DNA from: Alphaproteobacteria bacterium
GTDB lineage: Bacteria; Pseudomonadota; Alphaproteobacteria; UBA828
Assembly (NCBI GenBank): GCA_022826345.1
Contig: JAJDVB010000079.1
Coordinates: forward strand, 1-62,781
Direction of reading: 5' to 3'
Length of the DNA stretch: 62,781 bases
Shown: piece by piece, positions 9,166 to 17,829 of the stretch
Numbering within the stretch: the stretch's first letter is position 1
Layout: the number at the start of each line of letters is the position of its first letter
Made by a program: the position numbers and the translations under genes
The notes under the pieces: model-generated
Seen by the model: only the letters and a program-made list of their open reading frames with translations
Told to the model about the DNA's origin: nothing
The model's database searches: none

Positions 9166-12100
9166 TGGCCGCGCACGCACCGGGCATAACGCCGGCCCAA
9201 CACCGGGCGTCTGACCCCGCGGCCTCGGTCTGGGTCGGCGCCTCGGCCGGCACCGGCAAGACCAAGGTGTTGACTGATCGCGTGCTGCGCCTGCTGCTGG
9301 GCGGCACCGCGCCCGAACGCATCCTCTGCCTCACCTTCACCCGCGCCGCCGCCGCCGAGATGGCGCTCAGGATTTCGAGCGAGCTTGCGCGCTGGACCGT
9401 CACCGATGACGAGACGCTTTCGGCCGCGCTGACCGTGCTGACCGGCGCTCCGCCCCGACCCACCACGCTCGACCGGGCGCGCCGGCTCTTTGCCGCCGTG
9501 CTCGACGTGCCCGACGGCCTGAAGATCCAGACCATCCACGCCTTCTGCCAGTCGCTCCTGCGACGCTTCCCGCTGGAGGCGGGCGTCGCGCCCAATTTCG
9601 AGATCGCCGACGAGCGCATGAGCACCACTTTGTTGGGCGCAGCCCGTGCGCGCCTGCTGCATGCCGCCCGGCCCGAGGTGGACGCCGCCCTCGCGGCCCA
9701 TCTCGCCACCATGACCGCGGTGGTCGGCGAGGAAGGTTTCGGCGCCCTGCTGGCGGACGTGAGCCGGGAGAGGGACCGCTTCGCCGCCGTGTTGGAGCGT
9801 CACGGCGGCACCGCCGGCGCCATCGCAGCGCTGCGCGCGCGGCTAGGCGTGGTCAATGGAGCGACGGCGGAAAGCGTGCTCGCAGAAGCATCGGCCGAGG
9901 GCGCCTTCGACCGGCTGGCGTTGACGAAAGCGGCAGGCGTGCTCACCGGCGGGACCGTGACGGACCAACGGCGCGCGCAGACGATCGCGACGTGGCTTGA
10001 CGCCGACCATATGGGGCGAAAGGCAGGGTTTGGCATGTACCGCCGCGCGTTCCTTCGTGAGGACGGTAGCGCGCTCCAGAGATTCATCACCAAGAAACTC
10101 GGCGATGTTCACCCGGATGCGGCAGAAGCTCTCGGCCTGGAGCGGGAGAGGATCGGCGCGGTCACAGACCGCTGGAACGCCGCCCGCGTGGCCGAGAGCA
10201 GCGCCGCCCTGATCGAGGTCGCGTCCCGCCATCTCGGCTTCTACGGGGCTGAGAAGGCGCGCCATGCCGTGCTGGACTACGGCGATCAGATCGCCATCAG
10301 CCGCAGCTTGCTCGCCCGCGCCGGCATCGCGCCCTGGGTGCTCTTCAAGCTCGACGGCGGCCTCGACCACCTGCTGATCGACGAGGCGCAGGACACCAGC
10401 CCCGCGCAGTGGGCCGTGATCGCGGCGCTGGCGGATGAGTTCTTCGCCGGGGAGGGCGCGCGCGCCGCGCCGCGCACCCTCTTCGCGGTCGGCGACGAGA
10501 AGCAGTCGATCTTCAGCTTCCAGGGCGCCGATGCCCGCGCGCTCAGCACGGCCCATCGCAGCTTCCGAGGCCAGGCAGAGTCTGCTGAAAGGCCGTGGGC
10601 GTCTCTTCCTCTGGCCGAGTCTTTCCGCTCGACCTCAGCAGTGCTCACGGTGGTCGACGCTGTGTTCGCGCAGCCTGCGGCCCGTGCCGGCGTCAGTACC
10701 GAGGACGTGCCCATCCGCCACCAGGTGCATCGCGCGGGCGCAGGCGGCCAGGTTGAGCTATGGCCGCCCGTTGCGCCCGGAGAAGCGGCGCCGATCGAGC
10801 CGTGGTCGTTGCCGGTGGAACGTGAGGCGGCCGACGATCCGGCGGCGCGGCTTGCAGCGCTCATCGCCGAGCGGGTTGCATCGTGGACGCAGGAGCCAGC
10901 GGGCGAAGGCAGCGATGGCTGGCTCGAGGCGCGAGGCCGCCCCATCCGGCCCGGCGACGTGCTGGTGCTGGTACGCCGGCGCGGGCCTTTCGTGGATCAC
11001 CTGCTCCGCGCCTTCAAGACGTGCGGGGTGTCTGTAGCGGGAATCGACCGCATGGTGCTGACCGAGCAACTCGCGGTCATGGACCTGATCGCGCTCGGCG
11101 CGTTCTGCCTGCTGCCGGACGATGACCTGACGCTCGCCACCGTGCTCAAGAGCCCGCTGATCGGGCTCGACGAGGACGCGCTGTTTGCGCTTGCATACGA
11201 TCGCAACGCGAGCCTGTGGGCGACGCTTGCCCGGCGTCGGAACGAGTGCCCCGCCTTCACTAAGGCGCACGAGGCGCTCGTTGCCTTTCTCGGCGTCGCA
11301 GACTGGATGCCGCCCTTCGAGTTCTACGGCGAGGTTCTGGGCGCGCACGGCGGGCGGGCGGCGCTGCTCGGACGCCTCGGCCCGGAATCGGGAGACGCCA
11401 TCGAAGAGTTCCTGGCTTTGGCACTCGCCTACGGACGGACGCACCCGCCCTCGCTCCAGGGCTTCCTGCACTGGGTCCAGGATGGGCGCGCGGAGATCAA
11501 GAGGGACTTCGAGCAGGGCCGGGACGAGGTGCGGATCATGACCGTGCACGGTGCCAAGGGACTGGAGGCGCCGGTGGTCTTCCTGCCCGACACCATGCGC
11601 AAGCCGAGAGGTCGGGACCCCTTGGTCTGGCTGGAGGAGGAGAGAACGGACGGCATCGGCAGGGTCGAGGGCCTGCTGTGGCCGGGCCGCGCGAGCCGGG
11701 AGGACCCGCTCACCCGCGAAGCCCGCGCCCGCGCCCGCGCCGCCCAAGAGGAGGAATACCGCCGTCTCCTCTACGTCGCGATGACCCGCGCCGAAGACCG
11801 GCTCTACGTTTGCGGCTGGCAGGGTCGCGACAAGCCGCCCGACGATTGTTGGTATGCGTTGGTGCGCTCAGGGTTGGAGGACCTGAAAGGAGTCCAGCCT
11901 TTCGAGACGCCCGAAGGTGCGGGCCTCGTTTATGTCGAGCCGCAGTCGGCGCCGCTCCCCTCACCCGCCGAGCCCGCGCCAGAAGCCGATGCACTCCCGC
12001 CTCCGCCGCCGGAACTGCTCGTGCCGCCGGCCGAAGAGCGGCCGGCACCCCGCCCGCTCGCGCCTTCACGCGCGCTCGGGGAGCCAGCGCCTCACTCGCC

Positions 12101-12587
12101 AATCGATCCGACCGACCGACAAGCGCAGGAGCGCGGTGACGCCGCCCACAAGCTGTTGGAGCGCCTTCCCGCGGTAGCACCGGCGACGCGCCTGGCCGAA
12201 GCGCGCCGTCTGCTAGCGAAGCACGACCTCGACGAAGTAGAGAAGGAGGCCCTAGCAGCATCCATGATCGCCGTTATCGAGAATCCGGCGTACGCCCCCT
12301 ACTTCGCTCCTGACACGCTGGCTGAGGTCCCGGTCTCAGCCCGCGTCGGCGGACGAGATATCGACGGTCGAGTTGACCGTCTGCTAGTGCGCGAGCGGGA
12401 GGTCATCGCCCTCGATTACAAGACAGGCCGTGCGCCGGCGGAAGGCGAGGCCGTGCCGGAGGCCTACATGGCCCAAATGGAGAGCTATCGCGCGGCGCTC
12501 GCCGCGGTCTTCCCGGATCGCACCATCACCTGCGGCCTACTCTTCGTCGACGCGCCCCGCCTGATCTGGCTGCCGGCAGGCGCGTAG
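9165..12587 (+). CDS. addA: double-strand break repair helicase-nuclease AddA
   Basis: 1140-residue UvrD-like helicase with a C-terminal nuclease. Motif I is VGASAGTGKTKVLTDRV, Walker B LLIDEAQDTSPAQW, motif III FAVGDEKQSIFSFQGAD, motif V IMTVHGAKGLEAPVVFL and motif VI LLYVAMTRAEDRLYV. The nuclease is at the C-terminus with DGRVDRLLVRE and VIALDYKTGRAP. The ATG at 9165 is preferred because it overlaps the addB stop by one base and places motif I about 30 residues in. Its stop lies one base from the stop of the convergent SMP-30 gene. Confidence 0.95.
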   Translation: MAAHAPGITPAQHRASDPAASVWVGASAGTGKTKVLTDRVLRLLLGGTAPERILCLTFTRAAAAEMALRISSELARWTVTDDETLSAALTVLTGAPPRPTTLDRARRLFAAVLDVPDGLKIQTIHAFCQSLLRRFPLEAGVAPNFEIADERMSTTLLGAARARLLHAARPEVDAALAAHLATMTAVVGEEGFGALLADVSRERDRFAAVLERHGGTAGAIAALRARLGVVNGATAESVLAEASAEGAFDRLALTKAAGVLTGGTVTDQRRAQTIATWLDADHMGRKAGFGMYRRAFLREDGSALQRFITKKLGDVHPDAAEALGLERERIGAVTDRWNAARVAESSAALIEVASRHLGFYGAEKARHAVLDYGDQIAISRSLLARAGIAPWVLFKLDGGLDHLLIDEAQDTSPAQWAVIAALADEFFAGEGARAAPRTLFAVGDEKQSIFSFQGADARALSTAHRSFRGQAESAERPWASLPLAESFRSTSAVLTVVDAVFAQPAARAGVSTEDVPIRHQVHRAGAGGQVELWPPVAPGEAAPIEPWSLPVEREAADDPAARLAALIAERVASWTQEPAGEGSDGWLEARGRPIRPGDVLVLVRRRGPFVDHLLRAFKTCGVSVAGIDRMVLTEQLAVMDLIALGAFCLLPDDDLTLATVLKSPLIGLDEDALFALAYDRNASLWATLARRRNECPAFTKAHEALVAFLGVADWMPPFEFYGEVLGAHGGRAALLGRLGPESGDAIEEFLALALAYGRTHPPSLQGFLHWVQDGRAEIKRDFEQGRDEVRIMTVHGAKGLEAPVVFLPDTMRKPRGRDPLVWLEEERTDGIGRVEGLLWPGRASREDPLTREARARARAAQEEEYRRLLYVAMTRAEDRLYVCGWQGRDKPPDDCWYALVRSGLEDLKGVQPFETPEGAGLVYVEPQSAPLPSPAEPAPEADALPPPPPELLVPPAEERPAPRPLAPSRALGEPAPHSPIDPTDRQAQERGDAAHKLLERLPAVAPATRLAEARRLLAKHDLDEVEKEALAASMIAVIENPAYAPYFAPDTLAEVPVSARVGGRDIDGRVDRLLVREREVIALDYKTGRAPAEGEAVPEAYMAQMESYRAALAAVFPDRTITCGLLFVDAPRLIWLPAGA

Positions 12588-12588
12588 A

Positions 12589-13491
12589 TCAGCCGCCGAA
12601 GCGGGGCTCCGGCAGGCCCTGCACGCCGAGGCCGGAGACAGCGAGGATGCCGCCGCCGTGGGGCTGCGGCTTCGACGCCTCGCCGAAGATCTTCTGAGCC
12701 TCGGGGCCCAGGAAGTCCGTGCGACCCATCGAGGTAAGATAGGCCACGTCGAGATTATCACCACCAAACATGATGCTGGTGATGGTCTTGGTCGGCACCG
12801 GCACGCGGCGGTCCACCGTGCCGTCCGGCGCGTAGCGCACGAGCTGGCCGGAGACGATCTGCGCGTTCCAGAGATACCCTTCCGCGTCGATCGTTGAGCC
12901 GTCGGGGATGCCCGGCTCGTCGTGGGTGTTGGCGAAGACCCGCTTGTTGGAGATCGCGCCGGTCTCGATGTCGTAGTCGTAGGCGTAGATATCCTGCATG
13001 TAGGAATCGGTGTGATAGAAGGTCTTGTTGTCGGGGCTCCAGCTCGGCCCGTTGTTGCAGATGATGCCGCGCTCCAGCTCGTGCACGGTGAGGTCGGGGT
13101 CGAGCCTGAAGAGGCCGCAGATCGGCGATTCCGAAATCTCGTCCTCGCCACCGGCGAAGAAGCGGCCGCGGCGGTCCACCTTGCCGTCGTTGAAGAGCGT
13201 GCGCGGCTCGTCGGCGTCGACCAGGGCGATGAGCTCGGTCTCGCCGCTTTCGAGGTCCATGAAGTAGAAGCCGTCCCGCATGGTCAGCACACCGCCGCCC
13301 TGCTCCCGCAGCGCAAACGCGCCCACGGTCTTGGGGAGCGTCCAGGTACGGGTCTGGCCTGAGCGAGGGTCGAGGCGCCAGACCTCCTTGTCCAGCATGT
13401 CGACCCAATAGAGGACGCCGTCCACCGGGTCCCAGACCGGCCCCTCACCGAGATAGTTGTTGGCCTCCACCACGCATTCGATCTTGACCAT
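12589..13491 (-). CDS. SMP-30/gluconolactonase/LRE family protein
   Basis: 300-residue six-bladed beta-propeller of the SMP-30/gluconolactonase family. Family landmarks are LGEGPVWDPVDGVLYWVDM (metal-ligand glutamate), CNNGPSWSPDNKTFYHTDS (metal-ligand asparagine) and IPDGSTIDAEGYLWNA (metal-ligand aspartate). These enzymes hydrolyse sugar lactones with a divalent metal. The actual substrate cannot be read from sequence. The stop is one base from the addA stop, so the genes converge with no room for a separate terminator. It lies downstream of the PIN toxin gene on the same strand, 123 bases away. Confidence 0.88.
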   Translation of the reverse strand: MVKIECVVEANNYLGEGPVWDPVDGVLYWVDMLDKEVWRLDPRSGQTRTWTLPKTVGAFALREQGGGVLTMRDGFYFMDLESGETELIALVDADEPRTLFNDGKVDRRGRFFAGGEDEISESPICGLFRLDPDLTVHELERGIICNNGPSWSPDNKTFYHTDSYMQDIYAYDYDIETGAISNKRVFANTHDEPGIPDGSTIDAEGYLWNAQIVSGQLVRYAPDGTVDRRVPVPTKTITSIMFGGDNLDVAYLTSMGRTDFLGPEAQKIFGEASKPQPHGGGILAVSGLGVQGLPEPRFGG

Positions 13492-13614
13492 CTCCCACCT
13501 CCTTCAGCCTTCCGACGCTCCCGTCGCCCGCCCGCGCATATCCGACGGGCGCGAAGCCGAGACCCAGCAACTATATGCCGGATTGTGTGCGCGCGGAGCC
13601 TCTGTGGCTGCGTG

Positions 13615-14028
13615 TCAGCACCCCATGCCCCGCACGTGCCCCTCCTCCCCGTAGGCGAGGAGGTGGCGATCGCGGGTCACCAGCGTGTAGTCGAAAGCCC
13701 GCGCCGTAGCGGCGAGGATGCGGTCCACCGGATCAGCGGGCGGCGCACCGGGCAGGGCGCACGATGCGATAAAAACCTCCGGCGGCAGTTCCGCGAGCGC
13801 CAGCTCCGGCCACGCGAGAATTCTCTCGAACCACATCTGGGGGCTCATCGCGAGCGCAATTCTGTTTTTCTCCACGAGCATGGCGATTTCCCACGCGGTG
13901 ATGGGGGAGACGAAGACCCCGCGGCCATGCACAGGCGCGCCCTCCAACGCGCCTGCGGCCGGTTCCCTCAGCGCCTCGCCGTTCGCGATCCAGATGACCG
14001 CGCAGGTGTCGAGAAGGTAAATGGGCAT
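13615..14028 (-). CDS. PIN-domain toxin (VapC type)
   Basis: 137-residue PIN ribonuclease. The N-terminal strand YLLDTCAVIWIANG supplies the first acidic residue, VSPITAWEIAMLVEK the second, and PADPVDRILAATARAFDYTLVTRDRHLL the C-terminal pair. VapC toxins cleave tRNA or rRNA when free of antitoxin. It lies six bases after the antitoxin gene. It is clearly related to the PIN toxin at 42633-43046 (compare SPITAWEIA with SAITPWEIA) although the two antitoxins belong to different families. Confidence 0.88.
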   Translation of the reverse strand: MPIYLLDTCAVIWIANGEALREPAAGALEGAPVHGRGVFVSPITAWEIAMLVEKNRIALAMSPQMWFERILAWPELALAELPPEVFIASCALPGAPPADPVDRILAATARAFDYTLVTRDRHLLAYGEEGHVRGMGC

Positions 14029-14034
14029 CGCCGA

Positions 14035-14457
14035 CTACCGAGTCGCATCCCATTTCGTGTCGATCGGTGCCGTCAAGTCGGTTCCTGGCTTAATCGTCAC
14101 CGTGCCCTCGAGCGCACCGAAGACACGAGAAAGAAAACCCCCGGAGGTGACTGTGGAATCTTGCGGCTCGTCCCGCAACTCGCCGCTCGCGGACTTGGCC
14201 GCCGGTCCGTACTGCACGGCCTTGCAAAACACCAATTTATGCGCAGCCATGTCTACCTCCGCCGTCGTGTAGCCCGCCTCGAGCCAAGCACGAGTCATGA
14301 CGTTGTTTGTGGGGTTATTGGACCACCACGCCCGGTGCATGAAGGCCGATTGCGGCAGTTTTGCGCCGATGACTTGCTCAATGTCGGCGAAGGTCATCGG
14401 CACGGACTCCTGGCCTGTGTCGCGCAGGTGGTCCTCTAAGGGCGCATATTTCGACAT
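14035..14457 (-). CDS. antitoxin: DUF7662-like N-terminal domain with VapB-type tail
   Basis: 140-residue protein directly before a PIN toxin. Residues 1-80 (SKYAPLEDHLRD, MTFADIEQVIGAKLP, AFMHRAWWSNNP, ARAWLEAGYTTAEVD) match my memory of the DUF7662 family, which has no known function. A linker of about 35 residues follows. The C-terminal GTVTIKPGTDLTAPIDTKWD resembles the toxin-wrapping tail of VapB/Phd antitoxins. By position and tail it should neutralise the PIN protein, with the DUF7662 part perhaps binding DNA. Start: ATG after AAGGAGAG. A 25-bp perfect inverted repeat lies about 20 bases upstream. Confidence 0.75.
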   Translation of the reverse strand: MSKYAPLEDHLRDTGQESVPMTFADIEQVIGAKLPQSAFMHRAWWSNNPTNNVMTRAWLEAGYTTAEVDMAAHKLVFCKAVQYGPAAKSASGELRDEPQDSTVTSGGFLSRVFGALEGTVTIKPGTDLTAPIDTKWDATR

Positions 14458-14477
14458 GGTGGCTCTCCTTCACAGGT

Positions 14478-14532
14478 ATTTCTATGGGCAATGGTTGTGT
14501 GTGTGTAACACACAACCATTGCCCATAGAAAT
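14478..14532. repeat. 25-bp perfect inverted repeat with 5-base loop
   Basis: The arms 14478-14502 and 14508-14532 are exact reverse complements (left arm begins ATTTCTATGGGCAATGG) around a five-base loop. It sits 20 bases upstream of the antitoxin ATG and about 120 bases before the MFS start. No T-run follows on either side, so it is not a standard terminator. It could be an operator, a leader hairpin of the toxin-antitoxin transcript, or a small mobile-element remnant. Confidence 0.9.
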
Positions 14533-14654
14533 CTAAATGTTTGCAGCGGCGGCCATGGCCGGCTCCGCCCATTGCCGGCTTGGGCGGCGCCGGCGTAGTC
14601 TCGCGCGCCACCCGGTGCCGCTATGGGAGCGGCGCCTATCCGAGACGAGCCGCG

Positions 14655-15905
14655 ATGACCGTTGAGGAGGCGCCCGGCCGCGGGCAGGCCCGCGTCATCG
14701 GGCTGATCTCACTCGCCCACGGCGCGAGCCATTTCTACCAGCTCGCCTTGCCGCCGCTCTTCCCGCACCTGAAGGAAGCGTTCGCGGTCAGCTACACCGA
14801 GCTGGGCACGTTGATGACCGTGTTCTACGTGAGCTCCGGCGTCGCACAGACTGGGGCGGGCTTCCTGGTCGACCGCTTCCCGGCGCGCACGGTGCTGCTG
14901 GGCGGGCTGGCGCTGCTTTGCGCCGGAATTCTGTTGATGGGTCTCGCGTCCGAATTCTGGATGCTGTTCCCGCTTGCCGCTTTGGCGGGGCTCGGCAACA
15001 GCGTGTTCCACCCGGCCGACCTCTCCATCCTCACCGTGAGCATCCGCCGCACCCGCCACGGCCGGGCCTACGGCTTCCACACGCTCGGCGGCAATCTCGG
15101 CTACGCGCTCGCGCCCATCGTCATGGTGGGGCTCGCGCTTGAGCTCGGCTGGCGTCCCGCCCTGATCGTAGCCGGGGCGGGCGGACTTCTCTTGTTCGTC
15201 GCCCTGTTCTTCAACCGACACCTGTTCCTCGACGCGAGCGACGAGACGCCGGCGGTGCCCCGCCCGCGCCTCAGCGAAGGCCGAGCGTCGGTCGCCACCG
15301 AGGGAGGTTGGCTCACCGCCGTGAGGCAGGGTGTCGCTCCGCTCGTCTCGGTCCCGGTCATGCTCTGCTTCGCCTTCTTCATCTTCTTGAGCGGGGCCAC
15401 GATCGGCCTGCAGTCGTTCTTCCCGGCTCTGATGGACCAGCTCTACGGCCTGCCGATTGCCGAGGGCGCGCCGCTGCTCTCGGTGTTCCTCTTCGGGGCA
15501 TCGGGGGGCGTGCTGCTCGGCGGCTTCATGGCCGAACGCACGGGCTCACGGCATCAGCTCGTCATCGGCGCGGGCCTTGCGTCGGCGGCGGCGTTCTTCG
15601 TCGCCATCAGCCTCGGCCTGTTCCCGGCAGCGGTCCTGGGAGTCCCCTTTGCGCTTGCGGGCATTCTGGTCGGGCTTACCTTCCCGTCCCGCGACATGCT
15701 GGTGCGCGAGACCGCGGCGGCCGATGCCAGAGGCCGGGTGTTCGGCTTCGTCTATTCCGGTCTTGATACCGGTGCCGCCGTCGCGCCGCTGGTCGTGGGG
15801 CTGCTGCTCGACCACGGCGACCCCCGCGCCGTGATGTGGCTGATCGCGGCGCTGCTCCTGCTGGGCGTCGTGGCCGCCGCTCTGGCGAAGGTTCGGCGAG
15901 GCTGA
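14655..15905 (+). CDS. MFS transporter
   Basis: 416-residue major facilitator protein with about 12 hydrophobic segments. The first membrane helix region is VIGLISLAHGASHFYQLALPP. A cytoplasmic loop between helices 2 and 3 reads VDRFPARTVLLGG. A charged central loop lies near residues 195-225. The ATG at 14655 (MTVEEAPGRG) is chosen because an upstream in-frame start would add 38 arginine-rich residues typical of non-coding sequence. The substrate cannot be assigned; the SHFYQLALPPLFPHL beginning is like fosmidomycin-resistance-type MFS proteins. Confidence 0.85.
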   Translation: MTVEEAPGRGQARVIGLISLAHGASHFYQLALPPLFPHLKEAFAVSYTELGTLMTVFYVSSGVAQTGAGFLVDRFPARTVLLGGLALLCAGILLMGLASEFWMLFPLAALAGLGNSVFHPADLSILTVSIRRTRHGRAYGFHTLGGNLGYALAPIVMVGLALELGWRPALIVAGAGGLLLFVALFFNRHLFLDASDETPAVPRPRLSEGRASVATEGGWLTAVRQGVAPLVSVPVMLCFAFFIFLSGATIGLQSFFPALMDQLYGLPIAEGAPLLSVFLFGASGGVLLGGFMAERTGSRHQLVIGAGLASAAAFFVAISLGLFPAAVLGVPFALAGILVGLTFPSRDMLVRETAAADARGRVFGFVYSGLDTGAAVAPLVVGLLLDHGDPRAVMWLIAALLLLGVVAAALAKVRRG

Positions 15906-15989
15906 GCAAGCTGCGGCGCGCGCCATGCGCTACAATCCCGCCGCCCGGCACGCGGGCGCTCGTGTTCCCTTCTGCAATCGGTGAGTGGC

Positions 15990-17069
15990 ATGGTCAGCTT
16001 CGGCTTGTTCTGTCTCATGGGCTATCGGGACCGCGGAAGTGTGGTCTCCGAGGTGCTCGGCAACGCGGTGCAAATGACGCAATGGGCCGAAGAGGCGGGC
16101 TTCGAGGCCGCCTGGTTCGCCGAGCACCACTTCTCCAACTACTGCGTCTGCCCTTCGCCGCTGCTCATGGTCAATCACTGCGCGGGATACACGACGCGAA
16201 TCAAGCTTGGTCCGGCGGTGATCGTGGTGCCGCTCTATCACCCGGTGCGGCTCCTCGCCGAGATCGGCATGACCCAGGCGCTGCTGGGCGAGGATCGCTT
16301 CCTGCTTGGGCTCGGCAGCGGCTACCAGCCCTACGAGTTCGAGCGCTTCGGCGCCGATCTGAGTGATTCCAAGGCTCAGCTGGACGAGTTCCTCGCGCTC
16401 ATGGACCGGGCCTATGCAAACGAGACCTTCAACTTCGACGGCGACTTCACCGCCCTGCCGGAGACCAACATCAGCACACGCCCGCCGGGTGGCGTGCCGC
16501 CGATCTGGATCGCGGGAGATTCGGAATCGACCCACAGGCTGGCGGCGCGGCGGGGCTTCGTGCCGATCATCACCGGCCGCTGGTTCGGTGCCGACTACTT
16601 GGCCGAGCAGCGGGAGCGCATCGACGCGTCCTACGCCGCCGAGGGCCTGGGCGGGGAAAAGCACGAGCTTGGGATCCTGCGCTTCGTCTGCGTGACCGAG
16701 AGCGATGAGGAGACGCGGGACTACCTCGTCCAAGCGCGCCAGCAGATGCGTTTCGCCGCTGCGCTCCGCAACCGGCAGGAGGCGATGGACGGCGGCATGC
16801 TCGTGGAAAAGCCGTTCTCCGGCGAGCCGCCACTGGAGGAGATGGAGGCGAGCCTGCCGGTGGGCGACGCCGCCACGGTCGCGGAACGGCTTACCGCCGA
16901 CATCCGCGCCTCGGGCGCGAGCCACATGATGCTGAACATCCAGGCGGCGGGTTCTACCATGGTTCAGGCTGAGCGGACCATCCGGGCCTTCGCCAGCGAG
17001 ATCAGGCCCGCCATCGACCGCGCCCTCGCTGAGGACCCGGGCGCCGCGGCCCACCAAGAGTCGCTGTAG
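15990..17069 (+). CDS. LLM class flavin-dependent oxidoreductase (luciferase-like)
   Basis: 359-residue luciferase-like TIM-barrel protein that would use reduced FMN or F420. Landmarks are EAGFEAAWFAEHHFSNY, TRIKLGPAVIVVPLYHPVR, LGLGSGYQPYEFERFG and PPIWIAGDSEST. The ATG at 15990 is preferred since GGTGAG lies seven bases upstream; a GTG at 15981 is also possible. The substrate is unknown. It is 84 bases after the MFS gene on the same strand, so the pair may be co-transcribed. Confidence 0.88.
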   Translation: MVSFGLFCLMGYRDRGSVVSEVLGNAVQMTQWAEEAGFEAAWFAEHHFSNYCVCPSPLLMVNHCAGYTTRIKLGPAVIVVPLYHPVRLLAEIGMTQALLGEDRFLLGLGSGYQPYEFERFGADLSDSKAQLDEFLALMDRAYANETFNFDGDFTALPETNISTRPPGGVPPIWIAGDSESTHRLAARRGFVPIITGRWFGADYLAEQRERIDASYAAEGLGGEKHELGILRFVCVTESDEETRDYLVQARQQMRFAAALRNRQEAMDGGMLVEKPFSGEPPLEEMEASLPVGDAATVAERLTADIRASGASHMMLNIQAAGSTMVQAERTIRAFASEIRPAIDRALAEDPGAAAHQESL

Positions 17070-17146
17070 TCTGCAACGTATACTGATGGACAAATCTTGC
17101 CGATGCCAGTTACACTTTCCGGTGAAATGTCCTTTGAGGTTAGCTG

Positions 17147-17530
17147 ATGACCAGTGATCTGGAAAATCTGAATGGAGGCATCGACCGACTTGCGCTCGCG
17201 TTGCGGGACGTGTTTCGAGAGGCCACTGCGGAAGCAGTGTCAAAAGGGGTGGCGCCTCTGCACAAGGGTGTGTCAGAACTCGGTACTGGAGTAGCTGAGG
17301 TTCGTGGCGAGACCTCGCAAATCCATCATAAGGTTCAGCGTGTGGGAACCCGAATAGATCAGATGAATGAACGTATGAGAGAAATGGAGCATCGAATTGG
17401 CCAAATGGATAAACGTATGGATGTTATAGAAAGACGCCTTCCCCAGGCGATGACACAGGAAGAATATGATGCTCTTCCAGAGAAGGACGAAAACACATTG
17501 TATGTAATAGTTGAGAGACCTCGCTCGTGA
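17147..17530 (+). CDS. small coiled-coil protein with phage-tail-like C-terminal motif
   Basis: 127 residues, no enzyme family recognised. Residues 50-100 form heptad-rich coiled coil (IHHKVQRVGTRIDQMNER, MREMEHRIGQMDKRMDVIE). The C-terminus MTQEEYDALPEKDENTLYVI resembles the 'TQAEYDAL..KDPNTLY' motif that I associate with phage tail-fibre and baseplate-region proteins. An RBS-like GAGG lies 13 bases before the ATG. Base composition is clearly lower in GC than its neighbours, suggesting acquired DNA. No other phage genes are nearby. Confidence 0.6.
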   Translation: MTSDLENLNGGIDRLALALRDVFREATAEAVSKGVAPLHKGVSELGTGVAEVRGETSQIHHKVQRVGTRIDQMNERMREMEHRIGQMDKRMDVIERRLPQAMTQEEYDALPEKDENTLYVIVERPRS

Positions 17531-17829
17531 CACCGCCTGTGACCACTGTACTGTGGAAGAAACGACCGGCCTGCCTTATCGGATTCGGGTAGTGTCGAAG
17601 CCCTCAAGCAATCAGCGATCAAGGATCGACAGTGAACAAAGGGTGAGCTTCGGTGCAACATCCGAAGCACCCGTAGGGCTTTAGGACGTGCGGTGGCGAT
17701 CATTAGATCACTGTCAGACGCGAATTAAAACAAGTTAGCGAAGCGGAATACTACCTTTCGCACCCGCCCTATCGCAGGTGCTTTTCTGCGAAACAGGCTT
17801 CTTCGCCGGCCGAGCGGGCCGATGGGAAT
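17531..17829. other. 299-bp intergenic region, no gene seen
   Basis: This lies between the converging small coiled-coil gene and prfB. It is AT-richer than the surroundings. It contains a short hairpin (CTTCGG ... CCGAAG near 17648-17667) and no convincing tRNA, terminator or ORF. Confidence 0.5.

Noticed and set aside
14478..14532. Inverted repeat as a rho-independent terminator
   Set aside because: No U-tract follows the stem on either strand and the arms are unusually long.
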